Source: Hyphomicrobiales bacterium (GTDB lineage: Bacteria > Pseudomonadota > Alphaproteobacteria > Rhizobiales > Aestuariivirgaceae). Taken from it: DNA of 5,631 bases. The notes under the pieces were generated by a model. The model was not told where the DNA came from. It worked only from the letters and a program-made list of their open reading frames with translations, and did not search any database. Positions within the stretch are counted from its first letter, which is position 1. Each line of letters starts with the position of its first letter. The stretch is from positions 1 through 5,631 of the forward strand of contig JANYGE010000393.1 in NCBI GenBank assembly GCA_025362535.1, given 5' to 3'. Made by a program: the position numbers and the translations under genes. Shown here piece by piece: positions 1 through 5,631 of the stretch.

Positions 1-406
1 GTTCGGACATGGCGCGCAACATACGACCCGTGCCCATCGCCACAATGACCGGATGAGACGAAACCAAATAGCGTTCAAGTTCTGCTGCGGCTGCTTCTGC
101 CACCCCAATTGAAGTGGAAGATGAATCCGGATCGCTAGGGACCACCTCACAAAAATCAATATTATAGGCCTGTTTTACTTTTTCAGCGAGTTCAAGACAG
201 ACGCCAATGGGATGATCGAGGCGCACCCGAATGAGTTTTTCTGTGACAGCAAGAGACACCAGCCGCTGTGCTGTCTGCCGCGAGACGCCAAGTTTGCGCG
301 CGATTTCATCTTGGGTGTTGCCTGCTATGTAATAAAGCCAGCCTGCCCGTGCAGCATCATCGAGACGCATCTGCTCTAGTTCATTTCGCCGTGCCATTCT
401 GGACAT
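1..406 (-). CDS. SorC-family sugar-responsive transcriptional regulator, N-terminal part (cut by window edge)
   Basis: I translated this from the minus strand; 135 codons are present and the frame runs off the left edge without a stop. It begins MSRMARRNELEQMR. A helix-turn-helix lies at about residues 20-62, with NTQDEIARKLGVSRQTAQRL (30-49) as its core: the 'TQ-EIA-LGVSR-TV-RLL' pattern of the SorC/DeoR-type (LsrR, CggR) regulators. From about residue 66 the chain enters the sugar-binding effector domain, seen in LELAEKVKQAYNID, in VGVAEAAA-like helix residues around 100-110, and in VIVAMGTGRMLRAM (120-133), a typical phosphosugar-binding glycine loop. Family members bind a sugar or sugar phosphate and repress or activate nearby catabolic genes. 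A TGA stop lies directly before the ATG at 406. The ATG at 397 is an equally possible start; neither has a convincing Shine-Dalgarno sequence. The gene is divergent from the lactonase gene. The effector and the downstream genes lie outside the window. Confidence 0.88.
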   Translation of the reverse strand, partial: MSRMARRNELEQMRLDDAARAGWLYYIAGNTQDEIARKLGVSRQTAQRLVSLAVTEKLIRVRLDHPIGVCLELAEKVKQAYNIDFCEVVPSDPDSSSTSIGVAEAAAAELERYLVSSHPVIVAMGTGRMLRAMSE

Positions 407-457
407 TCACCCTATAACCTGCTTTTTACATAGCCTGTACAATATGGGAGATGCAAA
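407..457. promoter_or_regulatory. Divergent intergenic region between the SorC regulator and the lactonase gene
   Basis: These 51 bp must hold the start signals for both genes. On the + strand a clear ribosome binding site, GGGAG (446-450), sits 7 nt before the lactonase ATG. A TACAAT box (438-443) overlaps a short TGTACA palindrome (436-441), but it is too close to the ribosome binding site to be a convincing -10 for the lactonase. On the - strand, TTGCAT (456-451), an 18-nt gap and TATGTA (432-427) form a weak sigma70-like candidate for the regulator gene, leaving a leader of about 14 nt. I see no long inverted repeat, so the SorC operator cannot be placed by eye. Confidence 0.35.
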
Positions 458-1390
458 ATGTTTTACGGGCAGCCAGAAGGCACCAGCTATGAAGTTATTG
501 ATCCACGCTTTAACGTTTGCCTAGTTGGCCATGCGCGCGTGGAACGGCTGTGGACCGGTTGCCGCTGGGCCGAGGGGCCAGCTTGGTTTGGCGGTGGGCG
601 CTACCTTGTGTGGTCTGACATTCCGAACAATCGCATGCTGCGCTTTGACGAAGCCAATGGCCACGTTTCTGAATTCCGTAAAATGTCGAATTATTCAAAT
701 GGCAATTCGGTCGATCGCCAAGGCCGTTTGGTTACCTGTGAACATCGTGGCCGCCGCGTTTCGCGCACCGAACATGATGGCACGCTTACCAACCTTGCTT
801 CCCACTTTAATGGAAAGCGCTTGAATTCGCCGAATGATCTCTGCGTGAAGTCTGATGGTTCAATATGGTTCACCGATCCATTCTATGGTCTTGTGGCTGA
901 TTATGAAGGCGAGAAGGCCGATATGGAGCAGGATGGTTGCCATGTTTACCGCATTGATGGGCAATCCGGCGAACTCACCCGCGTGGCCACTGATTTCGAT
1001 AAGCCAAATGGCATTGCATTTTCACCAGATGAAAAATTCTTGTATATCGCCGACACTGGGGCGAGCCATACGGTGAATGGACCTAAACATATTCGCAAAT
1101 TTGCGGTGAATGTGGATGGCAAGACTCTGGGCAAAAATTCGATTTTTGCGGATTGCACAGCAGGCTTCTTTGATGGCTTCCGCTTTGACTCGGATGGCCG
1201 CCTGTGGACCAGCGCTGGCGATGGTGTGCATTGCTATGATCCGGATGGAACCTTGCTGGGCAAGATAAAGATTCCGGAATTGGTTGCCAATGTGTGCTTC
1301 GGTGGGGCCAAGCTCAACCGCTTATTTATTTGCGGAACGACGTCACTCTATTCGGTTTATTTGTCGATCAATGGCGTGAAGAGCTATTAA
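458..1390 (+). CDS. SMP-30/gluconolactonase/LRE-family lactonase
   Basis: This 310-residue protein has the usual length for the family, a six-bladed beta-propeller metal-dependent lactonase that opens sugar lactones to sugar acids. The expected metal-site residues are present: Glu39 in WAEGPAW, Asn126 in NSPNDL, Asn184 in DKPNGIAFSPDE and Asp239 in FFDGFRFDSDGRLW. Other family signatures are VWSDIPNNRMLRFD (51-64), NGNSVDRQGRLVTCEH (81-96) and GSIWFTDPFYGL (134-145). There is no signal peptide, so it is probably cytoplasmic. The ATG at 458 is supported by GGGAG 7 nt upstream and by the near-N-terminal position of the first blade. The gene is divergent from the SorC regulator, which probably controls it (inferred), and it ends convergently with the enoyl-CoA hydratase gene with a 4-bp overlap. 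The specific lactone is unknown; gluconolactone is only the family's namesake substrate. Confidence 0.93.
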   Translation: MFYGQPEGTSYEVIDPRFNVCLVGHARVERLWTGCRWAEGPAWFGGGRYLVWSDIPNNRMLRFDEANGHVSEFRKMSNYSNGNSVDRQGRLVTCEHRGRRVSRTEHDGTLTNLASHFNGKRLNSPNDLCVKSDGSIWFTDPFYGLVADYEGEKADMEQDGCHVYRIDGQSGELTRVATDFDKPNGIAFSPDEKFLYIADTGASHTVNGPKHIRKFAVNVDGKTLGKNSIFADCTAGFFDGFRFDSDGRLWTSAGDGVHCYDPDGTLLGKIKIPELVANVCFGGAKLNRLFICGTTSLYSVYLSINGVKSY

Positions 1391-2160
1391 GTTTTCTTCT
1401 TGGCGCGAAAATTTGTGAGGCCGTTTTTAAGCTCGTCACTGTGCGCAGCGGAAACACCTGCCAGTGTTTCCATTGCACGCTCGGCATCTTCGCCATCAGC
1501 GGCGTTGATCAGCATCTTGGCTGCGGATGTGGCAAAGCCGCTGCGCGCCATTAGCGATTGCGCAAGCTCTTGAGCAGCGTAAAGCGAGGTGCCCTTGGGG
1601 GTGATGCGGTCGATCAAGCCTTCATGCAAGCCCTGTTCAGCTGTGAGAATCTCGCCAAACAAAGACATGCGGCGGATCACTTGTGAGCCGAAGCGCTTGA
1701 CAGAGCGTTGTGTGCCGGACCAGCCGGGGATGATGCCGAGGCCGGTTTCAGGCAGGCCGATTTTAATATGATCTTCGCCAATGCGAAAATCGGCGCAGGT
1801 CGCAAGTTCAAATCCACCGCCGAGAATGTGGCCATTGAGTGCTGCGATCAATGGCTGGCGCAAGCGGGAGAGCGCATCGAAGGCCCTATGTCCGGCGCGT
1901 ACCCAGTGCAGTCCAAAATCTTCAGGGTTGTGGGCCGACCAAGCTGCAATATCGCCGCCTGCGCAGAATGATTTTTCGCCCTCGCCAGTGATGATGGCAA
2001 CGCGGGTGGCTTTATTCGCATCCACGAGATGGGCGGCGCGTTCCAGCGCCAAAATCATTTCAAAATCGAGCGCATTTAATTTTTCCGGCCGCGCCAAAGT
2101 GATCGTGGCAATTGGACCTTCGAAATTGAGCTTTATTCTTGGATCACCAGAGTCACTCAT
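1387..2160 (-). CDS. Enoyl-CoA hydratase/isomerase (crotonase) family protein
   Basis: This 257-residue protein has the typical length of a single-domain crotonase. The first oxyanion-hole segment is SFCAGGDIAAW (64-74) and the second is NGHILGGGFELATCADFRI (109-127). Both glutamates used by true enoyl-CoA hydratases are present: Glu118 in GGGFELA and Glu138 in GLPETGLGIIPGWSGTQR. This favours hydration of a 2-enoyl-CoA (or its reverse) over a CoA hydrolase, isomerase or dehalogenase role, although chain length and substrate cannot be read. It is the third gene of the operon. Its ATG lies inside the end of the CoA transferase gene (8-bp overlap, 2153-2160), and the only Shine-Dalgarno-like sequence, GGGA at 2174-2171, is 10 nt away, so translation is probably coupled. 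Its stop codon overlaps that of the convergent lactonase gene. The C-terminus ends in a lysine-rich tail (RAKKKT). Confidence 0.93.
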   Translation of the reverse strand: MSDSGDPRIKLNFEGPIATITLARPEKLNALDFEMILALERAAHLVDANKATRVAIITGEGEKSFCAGGDIAAWSAHNPEDFGLHWVRAGHRAFDALSRLRQPLIAALNGHILGGGFELATCADFRIGEDHIKIGLPETGLGIIPGWSGTQRSVKRFGSQVIRRMSLFGEILTAEQGLHEGLIDRITPKGTSLYAAQELAQSLMARSGFATSAAKMLINAADGEDAERAMETLAGVSAAHSDELKNGLTNFRAKKKT

Positions 2161-3733
2161 GAAGCTTCAATCCCAATGTGGCAGTGGCAAACAAATTTGC
2201 ATCCATGGTTTTCAACTTAGGCGAGATGATCAAGGGAATTTCGGATTGCTCAATGATATTGGCTTGCAGTTCAACACCGGGGGCAATCTCGGTTAACACG
2301 ATGCCTTCGCGTGTAAGTTTTAAAACCGCTCGCTCAGTCACATAAGTCACATCTTGATTTTGCAGCACGCCACGGCGGCCAGAGAAGGTGATCTGCTCGC
2401 AAGCTTTCACCAGTTTTTTTATCTTGCCTTCTTTTTCAATGCGCAGCTTGCCATCGACTATATCCATTTTTGCGCCTGCATTATAAAAACCAGAGAACAC
2501 AATTTTCTTGGCACGGGCGGTAATATCCACAAAACCACCAGCGCCTGCAGTCACATGGGGGCGCGCTCCGAGCTTATGCACATTCACGCTGCCCTGTTGG
2601 TCAATTTGTAAAAACGAAAGCAATGAGCAATCAAAACCCCCAGCTTGAAAATAAGTAAACTGGTGCGGGCTTGCCACGATGGCTTCGGCATTTGAGGAGC
2701 AACCAAACTGAAACTCCAACAAGGGAATGCCACCGACTGCCCCCTGTTCGATCATCCATGTCACTTGGCCATGCAGGCCTTCTTCCAGCATGATGCGCGG
2801 CACATTAGCGGATACGCCAAAGCCCAGATTTACGGCCCAATCCTGTTTCAATTCTTGCGTGACACGGCGCGCGATGACTTTACCGGTGCCAAACTCCATC
2901 AGAGCAAAGGAGCTCAGTGGCTTTCGCTCTTCGCCGCTTATGGCGGGATCATAAGGCGTTTGCGTGGTTTGCCATTGCTCTGGTGCTTCCACAATATAAT
3001 CAATCAAAATGCCTGGAATGCGCACATCATGGGTTTTAATCGTGTCATTTGGCACGACGCGTTTGACTTGCGCTATCACGATGCCGCCACTGTTATGGGC
3101 GGCTAGAGCCACTTCCATGCCGCCCAAATATGCCCCTTCGTGCTCGAAGCTCAAATTGCCGCGATGATCAGATGAGGTGGCCCGGATGATCGCCACATGC
3201 GGGGTGATGGCTGGAAAATAAAGCTGCTCCTCGTCTTCGAAAATTATCTTCTTCACGATGGGGGATGCTGCCGCCAGCGCATTCATGGCGCAGCCCTGTT
3301 GATCAGGATCGACAAATGTATCAAGGCCGACTTTTGTAAGAACGCCGGGGCGCTTTGCAGCGGCTTCACGCAGCATATCAAAGACAATGCCGGAGGGCAC
3401 ATTGTAAGCCGGAATTTCATTGCTGGTGATCATCTGCCAAATTTTCGGTGGTTCTGTTGATGATGGACCGGATGGATAAGAACCACCAATGATGCGGGCA
3501 ATTTGGCCCTGGTTTACACTGAGATGTTCAATGCCTTTCACACCATAAAAATCACCCGCCGCAATCGGGTGAATCATAGTGAGGCTGCGCGGGCTTTGTT
3601 CTTTGGCAAAACGTTCCCCCAAGGCCTTCAATACCGCATCAGGGCAGCCGAGGCCTGAGGATGAATTGACGGCGACTGTGGCGTTATCCGCGATATGTTT
3701 TACAGCTTCAGTGGCAGAGACAATTTTCGGCAT
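2153..3733 (-). CDS. Family I acyl-CoA:carboxylate CoA transferase, single-chain propionate/acetate CoA-transferase type
   Basis: This 526-residue protein has the size of the fused alpha-beta CoA transferases (propionate CoA-transferase and YdiF type), which pass CoA from an acyl-CoA donor such as acetyl-CoA to a free carboxylic acid through a glutamyl-CoA thioester. The alpha half spans roughly residues 1-260, with KVGLDTFVDPDQQG (134-147), SGGIVIAQVKRVV (215-227) and VPGI-like RIPGILIDYIV (239-249). The beta half starts near residue 285, with VNLGFGVSANVP (301-312). The predicted catalytic Glu329 lies in TWMIEQGAVGGIP, the counterpart of the VESGAIGG-type segment in propionate CoA-transferase. 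GSVNVHKLG (381-389), AGAGGFVDIT (396-405), YVTERAVLKL (464-473) and EIAPGVELQ (482-490) complete the fold signatures. The ATG has GGGA (3744-3741) 7 nt upstream and overlaps the preceding stop by one base (TAATG). The position between an alcohol-oxidising enzyme and an enoyl-CoA hydratase suggests that it activates a short acid, possibly unsaturated or hydroxylated (inferred). Confidence 0.92.
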   Translation of the reverse strand: MPKIVSATEAVKHIADNATVAVNSSSGLGCPDAVLKALGERFAKEQSPRSLTMIHPIAAGDFYGVKGIEHLSVNQGQIARIIGGSYPSGPSSTEPPKIWQMITSNEIPAYNVPSGIVFDMLREAAAKRPGVLTKVGLDTFVDPDQQGCAMNALAAASPIVKKIIFEDEEQLYFPAITPHVAIIRATSSDHRGNLSFEHEGAYLGGMEVALAAHNSGGIVIAQVKRVVPNDTIKTHDVRIPGILIDYIVEAPEQWQTTQTPYDPAISGEERKPLSSFALMEFGTGKVIARRVTQELKQDWAVNLGFGVSANVPRIMLEEGLHGQVTWMIEQGAVGGIPLLEFQFGCSSNAEAIVASPHQFTYFQAGGFDCSLLSFLQIDQQGSVNVHKLGARPHVTAGAGGFVDITARAKKIVFSGFYNAGAKMDIVDGKLRIEKEGKIKKLVKACEQITFSGRRGVLQNQDVTYVTERAVLKLTREGIVLTEIAPGVELQANIIEQSEIPLIISPKLKTMDANLFATATLGLKLHE

Positions 3734-5319
3734 TAGCGATTCCCACGAATGAGGTCAGCGGCTTTTTCAGCCATGGCAATGGTTGGCGCATTGGTGTTGG
3801 ATGAGACCACACGCGGCATGGTGGAGCTGTCACAAATGCGAAGACGCTCAATCCCATGCACGCGCATGGCGGGGTCTACCACCGCCATCTCATCCACACC
3901 CATCTTGCAAGTGCCGACCGGATGATAAGAGGAACGTGCGGTTGAGCGTGCTATTTCAATATAGTCTTGCTTGGTTTTGCATTTTTCGCCTGGCGAATAT
4001 TCGCCACTCACATAGCGCTGCATGGATTTGGTGCGACCTATTTCCTGGCTGATTTTAATGCCTTCAATGTGGCGTTCCAAATCATAAGGCTCGGCAAATG
4101 AATTGGGATCAACAATCGGTGCGTCTTTCGGATTGTTTGAACGCAAGGTGACGGAGCCACGTGAGCGGGGTCTGGTGAAATAAGAATTGCACGAGGCCCC
4201 ATTGCCACCGGGCAGCGTGTCTCCAGCTTTTTCAACGCCCCCACCAGCCACAAAATGAAATTGTAAATCTGGCGTTTTATCTTTGCGATTGCCCCACCAG
4301 AAGGCGCCAGCTTCCACTATGTTTGATGCGACGGGGCCGGTTTTAAACAATGTATATTGCAAGCCAGCCCACAGCATCCAATGGGTTTTCTTGTATTTAT
4401 CATAGGCATGTGGGCCATTTAAAATCCACGCCACGTCAGTTGAAAAATGATCATGAAAATTTTGCCCTACTCCAGCAAGATCATGCACCACTTTAACATC
4501 GCGCTCGCGCAAATGCGCTGCTGGGCCGATACCAGAGAGCATCATCAGCTTTGGTGAGCCAATGGCCCCTGCCGTTAAAATCACTTCACTTGCTGCAGTA
4601 AGAATTTTGGTAGCGCCGTTTTCGATAATTTCAACACCTGTGGCCTTACCTTTTTCAACCACAATGCGCAGCACGGTGATGCCGGTGCGCAGTTCTAAAT
4701 TCTTGCGCTGCAATGCCGGTTTCAAATAGCCCACTGCAGCGCTGCAGCGTTTGCCATTCTTGGTTGTGGTTTGATAAAGGCCAGTGCCTTCTTGCTTGCC
4801 AGAATTAAAATCTGGATTGTAAGGCATGCCGAGTTCCATGCAGCCCTGCACATAGGCGAGCGACATTTTATTGGGTGCGCTATTGTCAGACACACCTAAT
4901 GGTCCATCAATGCCATGATCTGGGCCGCTCAAACGGGAATTGCCTTCAGACTTCACGAAATAGGGTTGTAGGTCTTTGGCGCTCCAGCCTTTGCAGCCCA
5001 GTTCACCGGCCCAGCCATCATAATCATCTGCACAGCCCCGCGTATAGACTTCCGCATTTATCGAACTGCCGCCGCCCAGCACGCGGGCTTGCGGATAAAC
5101 GGTTACGCGGTTATTGGCATGTTTCAGCGGTGCTGTTTCATAACCCCAGGTGAGACCCCCACTCGTCATTTTGAAAAAGCCAACTGGTATATGAATATAG
5201 GGGTCGGTGTCGCGCGGGCCCGCTTCAAGGACGAGAACTTTGGCACCTGGCATTTCCGAAAGCCTTGCCGCCAAAACGCAGCCTGCCGAACCGCCGCCTA
5301 TGATAATGTAATCATACAT
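3733..5319 (-). CDS. GMC-family FAD-dependent alcohol dehydrogenase/oxidase (choline dehydrogenase-like)
   Basis: With the ATG at 5319 the protein has 528 residues, the normal size for bacterial GMC oxidoreductases. The FAD-binding Rossmann motif is at the N-terminus (YDYIIIGGGSAGCVLAARLS, 2-21), followed by VLVLEAGP (28-35), whose Glu binds the ADP ribose. Both classical GMC signatures are visible: ARVLGGGSSINAEVYTRG (78-95) and GAIGSPKLMMLSGIG (251-265). The C-terminal catalytic pair is His466 in SYHPVGTCKMG and Asn510 in SSNTNAPTIAMAEKAADLI. Such enzymes oxidise an alcohol to the aldehyde, sometimes on to the acid, reducing FAD; electrons then go to the respiratory chain or to oxygen. No signal peptide is seen. 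Choline is a weak guess only, since close relatives act on many alcohols. It is the first gene of the operon. An in-frame TTG at 5334 would add five residues but fits the promoter position badly. Transcription probably depends on the palindromic operator just upstream and the divergent TetR protein. Confidence 0.93.
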   Translation of the reverse strand: MYDYIIIGGGSAGCVLAARLSEMPGAKVLVLEAGPRDTDPYIHIPVGFFKMTSGGLTWGYETAPLKHANNRVTVYPQARVLGGGSSINAEVYTRGCADDYDGWAGELGCKGWSAKDLQPYFVKSEGNSRLSGPDHGIDGPLGVSDNSAPNKMSLAYVQGCMELGMPYNPDFNSGKQEGTGLYQTTTKNGKRCSAAVGYLKPALQRKNLELRTGITVLRIVVEKGKATGVEIIENGATKILTAASEVILTAGAIGSPKLMMLSGIGPAAHLRERDVKVVHDLAGVGQNFHDHFSTDVAWILNGPHAYDKYKKTHWMLWAGLQYTLFKTGPVASNIVEAGAFWWGNRKDKTPDLQFHFVAGGGVEKAGDTLPGGNGASCNSYFTRPRSRGSVTLRSNNPKDAPIVDPNSFAEPYDLERHIEGIKISQEIGRTKSMQRYVSGEYSPGEKCKTKQDYIEIARSTARSSYHPVGTCKMGVDEMAVVDPAMRVHGIERLRICDSSTMPRVVSSNTNAPTIAMAEKAADLIRGNR

Positions 5320-5327
5320 GCTCTTGT

Positions 5328-5332
5328 CTTCC
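5328..5332 (-). promoter_or_regulatory. Ribosome binding site of the GMC gene, deciding its start
   Basis: GGAAG on the minus strand lies 8 nt before the ATG at 5319, a good Shine-Dalgarno sequence at a good distance. The alternative in-frame TTG at 5334 overlaps this element. The AGGA that would serve the TTG (5347-5344) lies between the -10 box and the expected transcription start, so it would not be in the mRNA. This supports ATG 5319. Confidence 0.65.
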
Positions 5333-5348
5333 AATTTGAATTGTCCTA

Positions 5349-5376
5349 ATCATAAATAACTAATTAGTTATTTCAA
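5349..5376 (-). promoter_or_regulatory. Sigma70-type promoter of the GMC-CoA transferase-hydratase operon
   Basis: On the minus strand, TTGAAA (5376-5371) is followed by a 16-nt spacer and TATGAT (5354-5349). Each box matches its consensus at five of six positions. Transcription would start near 5342, giving a leader of about 22 nt that contains the GGAAG ribosome binding site. The palindrome at 5354-5373 fills the whole spacer and touches both boxes, so a protein bound there would block RNA polymerase. Read directly from sequence; the start site is inferred. Confidence 0.65.
5354..5373. promoter_or_regulatory. Perfect 20-bp palindrome, probable TetR-family operator
   Basis: The sequence reads identically on both strands over 20 bp, with core TAACTAATTAGTTA at 5357-5370 and flanks AAA/TTT. 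Symmetry stops at 5353/5374. The length and two-fold symmetry suit a TetR-family dimer, and the site lies between a tetR-like gene and the operon it would control. It covers the -35/-10 spacer of the leftward promoter and ends 6 bp before the regulator's ATG, so autorepression is also expected (inferred). No good rightward promoter is apparent: TTGAAT (5336-5341), 17 nt and ACTAAT (5359-5364) is the best and is weak. Confidence 0.8.
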
Positions 5377-5379
5377 GAG

Positions 5380-5631
5380 ATGTTTGTGGCAACAACAGCA
5401 AAGAAATTCCGCGATCCTGATGAAACCCAGCGCCGCATTATGGCCGCTGCGAAGGTGGAGTTTGCCAAGAATGGACTGGGTGGCGCGCGCGTTGATGTGA
5501 TTGCGGCCCGGGCCAAAGCCAATAAACGCATGATGTATCATTACTTTGGCAACAAGGAAAAACTATTCCAATTGGTTTTGGAGGATGCCTATGGCGCGTT
5601 TCGCGAAGCGGAAGCGGCTTTGGCTTTAGAC
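5380..5631 (+). CDS. TetR/AcrR-family transcriptional regulator, N-terminal part (cut by window edge)
   Basis: I translated 84 open codons from the ATG at 5380 to the window end, with no stop. The N-terminal DNA-binding domain is complete: TQRRIMAAAKVEFAKNG (16-32) is helix 1, GARVDVIAARAKANKRMMYH (35-54) is the helix-turn-helix, and YFGNKEKLFQLVLEDAY (55-71) is the conserved 'YHYFGNKEEL' end of the TetR_N domain. The ligand-binding domain lies outside the window, so the effector cannot be guessed. Start choice is uncertain. AAGAG (5375-5379) directly abuts the ATG, leaving no spacing, whereas it is 6 nt from an in-frame GTG at 5386 (codon 3), a better-spaced alternative that shortens the protein by two residues. 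Divergent orientation and the palindrome between the genes point to it as repressor of the GMC operon and of itself. Confidence 0.9.
   Translation, partial: MFVATTAKKFRDPDETQRRIMAAAKVEFAKNGLGGARVDVIAARAKANKRMMYHYFGNKEKLFQLVLEDAYGAFREAEAALALD

Noticed and set aside
458..1390. The lactonase as a quorum-quenching or detoxifying (paraoxonase-like) enzyme
   Set aside because: The motifs fit the SMP-30/gluconolactonase family, and the SorC neighbour points to sugar metabolism. There is no sign of a signal peptide or of quorum-sensing genes.
1389..1414. Possible hairpin (AAGTTTTC pairing with GAAAATTT, 10-nt loop) just after the lactonase stop, as a terminator
   Set aside because: The stem is almost all A/T with a G-U pair, the loop is large and no U-run follows. 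It also lies inside the hydratase coding region, so it is a poor intrinsic terminator.
1781..2296. A 171-codon open frame on the + strand, antisense to the hydratase and CoA transferase genes
   Set aside because: The translation has no recognisable domain, and the opposite strand encodes two proteins with clear catalytic motifs across the same DNA. It is a shadow frame.
2765..3106. A 113-codon open frame on the + strand within the CoA transferase gene
   Set aside because: It is antisense to a well-conserved enzyme and its translation resembles no known family.
4734..4747. Perfect 14-bp palindrome CTGCAGCGCTGCAG
   Set aside because: It lies deep inside the GMC coding region and results from the codons for Arg-Cys-Ser-Ala-Ala. 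It is neither repeated elsewhere in the window nor near a promoter.
3733..5319. Calling the GMC gene betA (choline dehydrogenase) or dddA
   Set aside because: The general GMC motifs and the His/Asn catalytic pair are shared by many alcohol oxidoreductases. No betaine aldehyde dehydrogenase, BetI-type context or DMSP lyase gene is visible, so a gene symbol is not justified.
1..5631. A defence system, CRISPR array, transposon, integron or phage element
   Set aside because: No direct-repeat arrays, transposase or integrase motifs, terminal inverted repeats or defence-type domains are seen. Every long frame with recognisable motifs is a metabolic enzyme or a regulator.

Overview
The window looks like ordinary chromosomal catabolic DNA from a Gram-negative proteobacterium, most likely an alphaproteobacterium. 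The GC content is near 50% by eye. The gene types (an SMP-30-type lactonase beside a SorC regulator, and a TetR-controlled GMC oxidoreductase with CoA enzymes) are common in such genomes. The organism is an inference; no rRNA, tRNA or other taxonomic marker is present. Coding density is close to total: the only non-coding DNA is two short divergent promoter regions (407-457 and 5320-5379). I see no mobile elements, CRISPR arrays, RNA genes or prophage remnants.

Left part (1-1390): a SorC-family sugar-responsive regulator, cut by the left edge, reads leftward from 406. It is divergent from a complete SMP-30/gluconolactonase-family lactonase (458-1390, +), with 51 bp between them. This is a typical arrangement for a sugar-acid or sugar-lactone catabolic locus, with the regulator probably controlling genes on one or both sides.

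Central and right part (1387-5319, all -): a tightly packed three-gene operon, read right to left. It encodes a GMC-family FAD alcohol dehydrogenase/oxidase, a single-chain family I (propionate/acetate-type) CoA transferase, and an enoyl-CoA hydratase. The junctions are a 1-bp stop/start overlap (TAATG) and an 8-bp overlap, so translational coupling is likely. The operon converges on the lactonase gene, and the two stop codons overlap by 4 bp.

Right edge (5380-5631, +): the first 84 codons of a TetR-family regulator, divergent from the operon. The intergenic region holds a perfect 20-bp palindrome. It fills the spacer of a good sigma70-type promoter for the GMC operon and is the obvious TetR operator. 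The biochemical reading is inferred: the GMC enzyme oxidises an alcohol or hydroxy acid, the CoA transferase activates a short acid to its CoA thioester, and the hydratase acts on a 2-enoyl-CoA. This set of activities resembles acrylate/3-hydroxypropionate metabolism or a similar short-acid route, but the sequence does not reveal the substrate. No aldehyde dehydrogenase is visible in the window. All complete genes keep their expected catalytic residues, and I see no frameshifts or pseudogenes.
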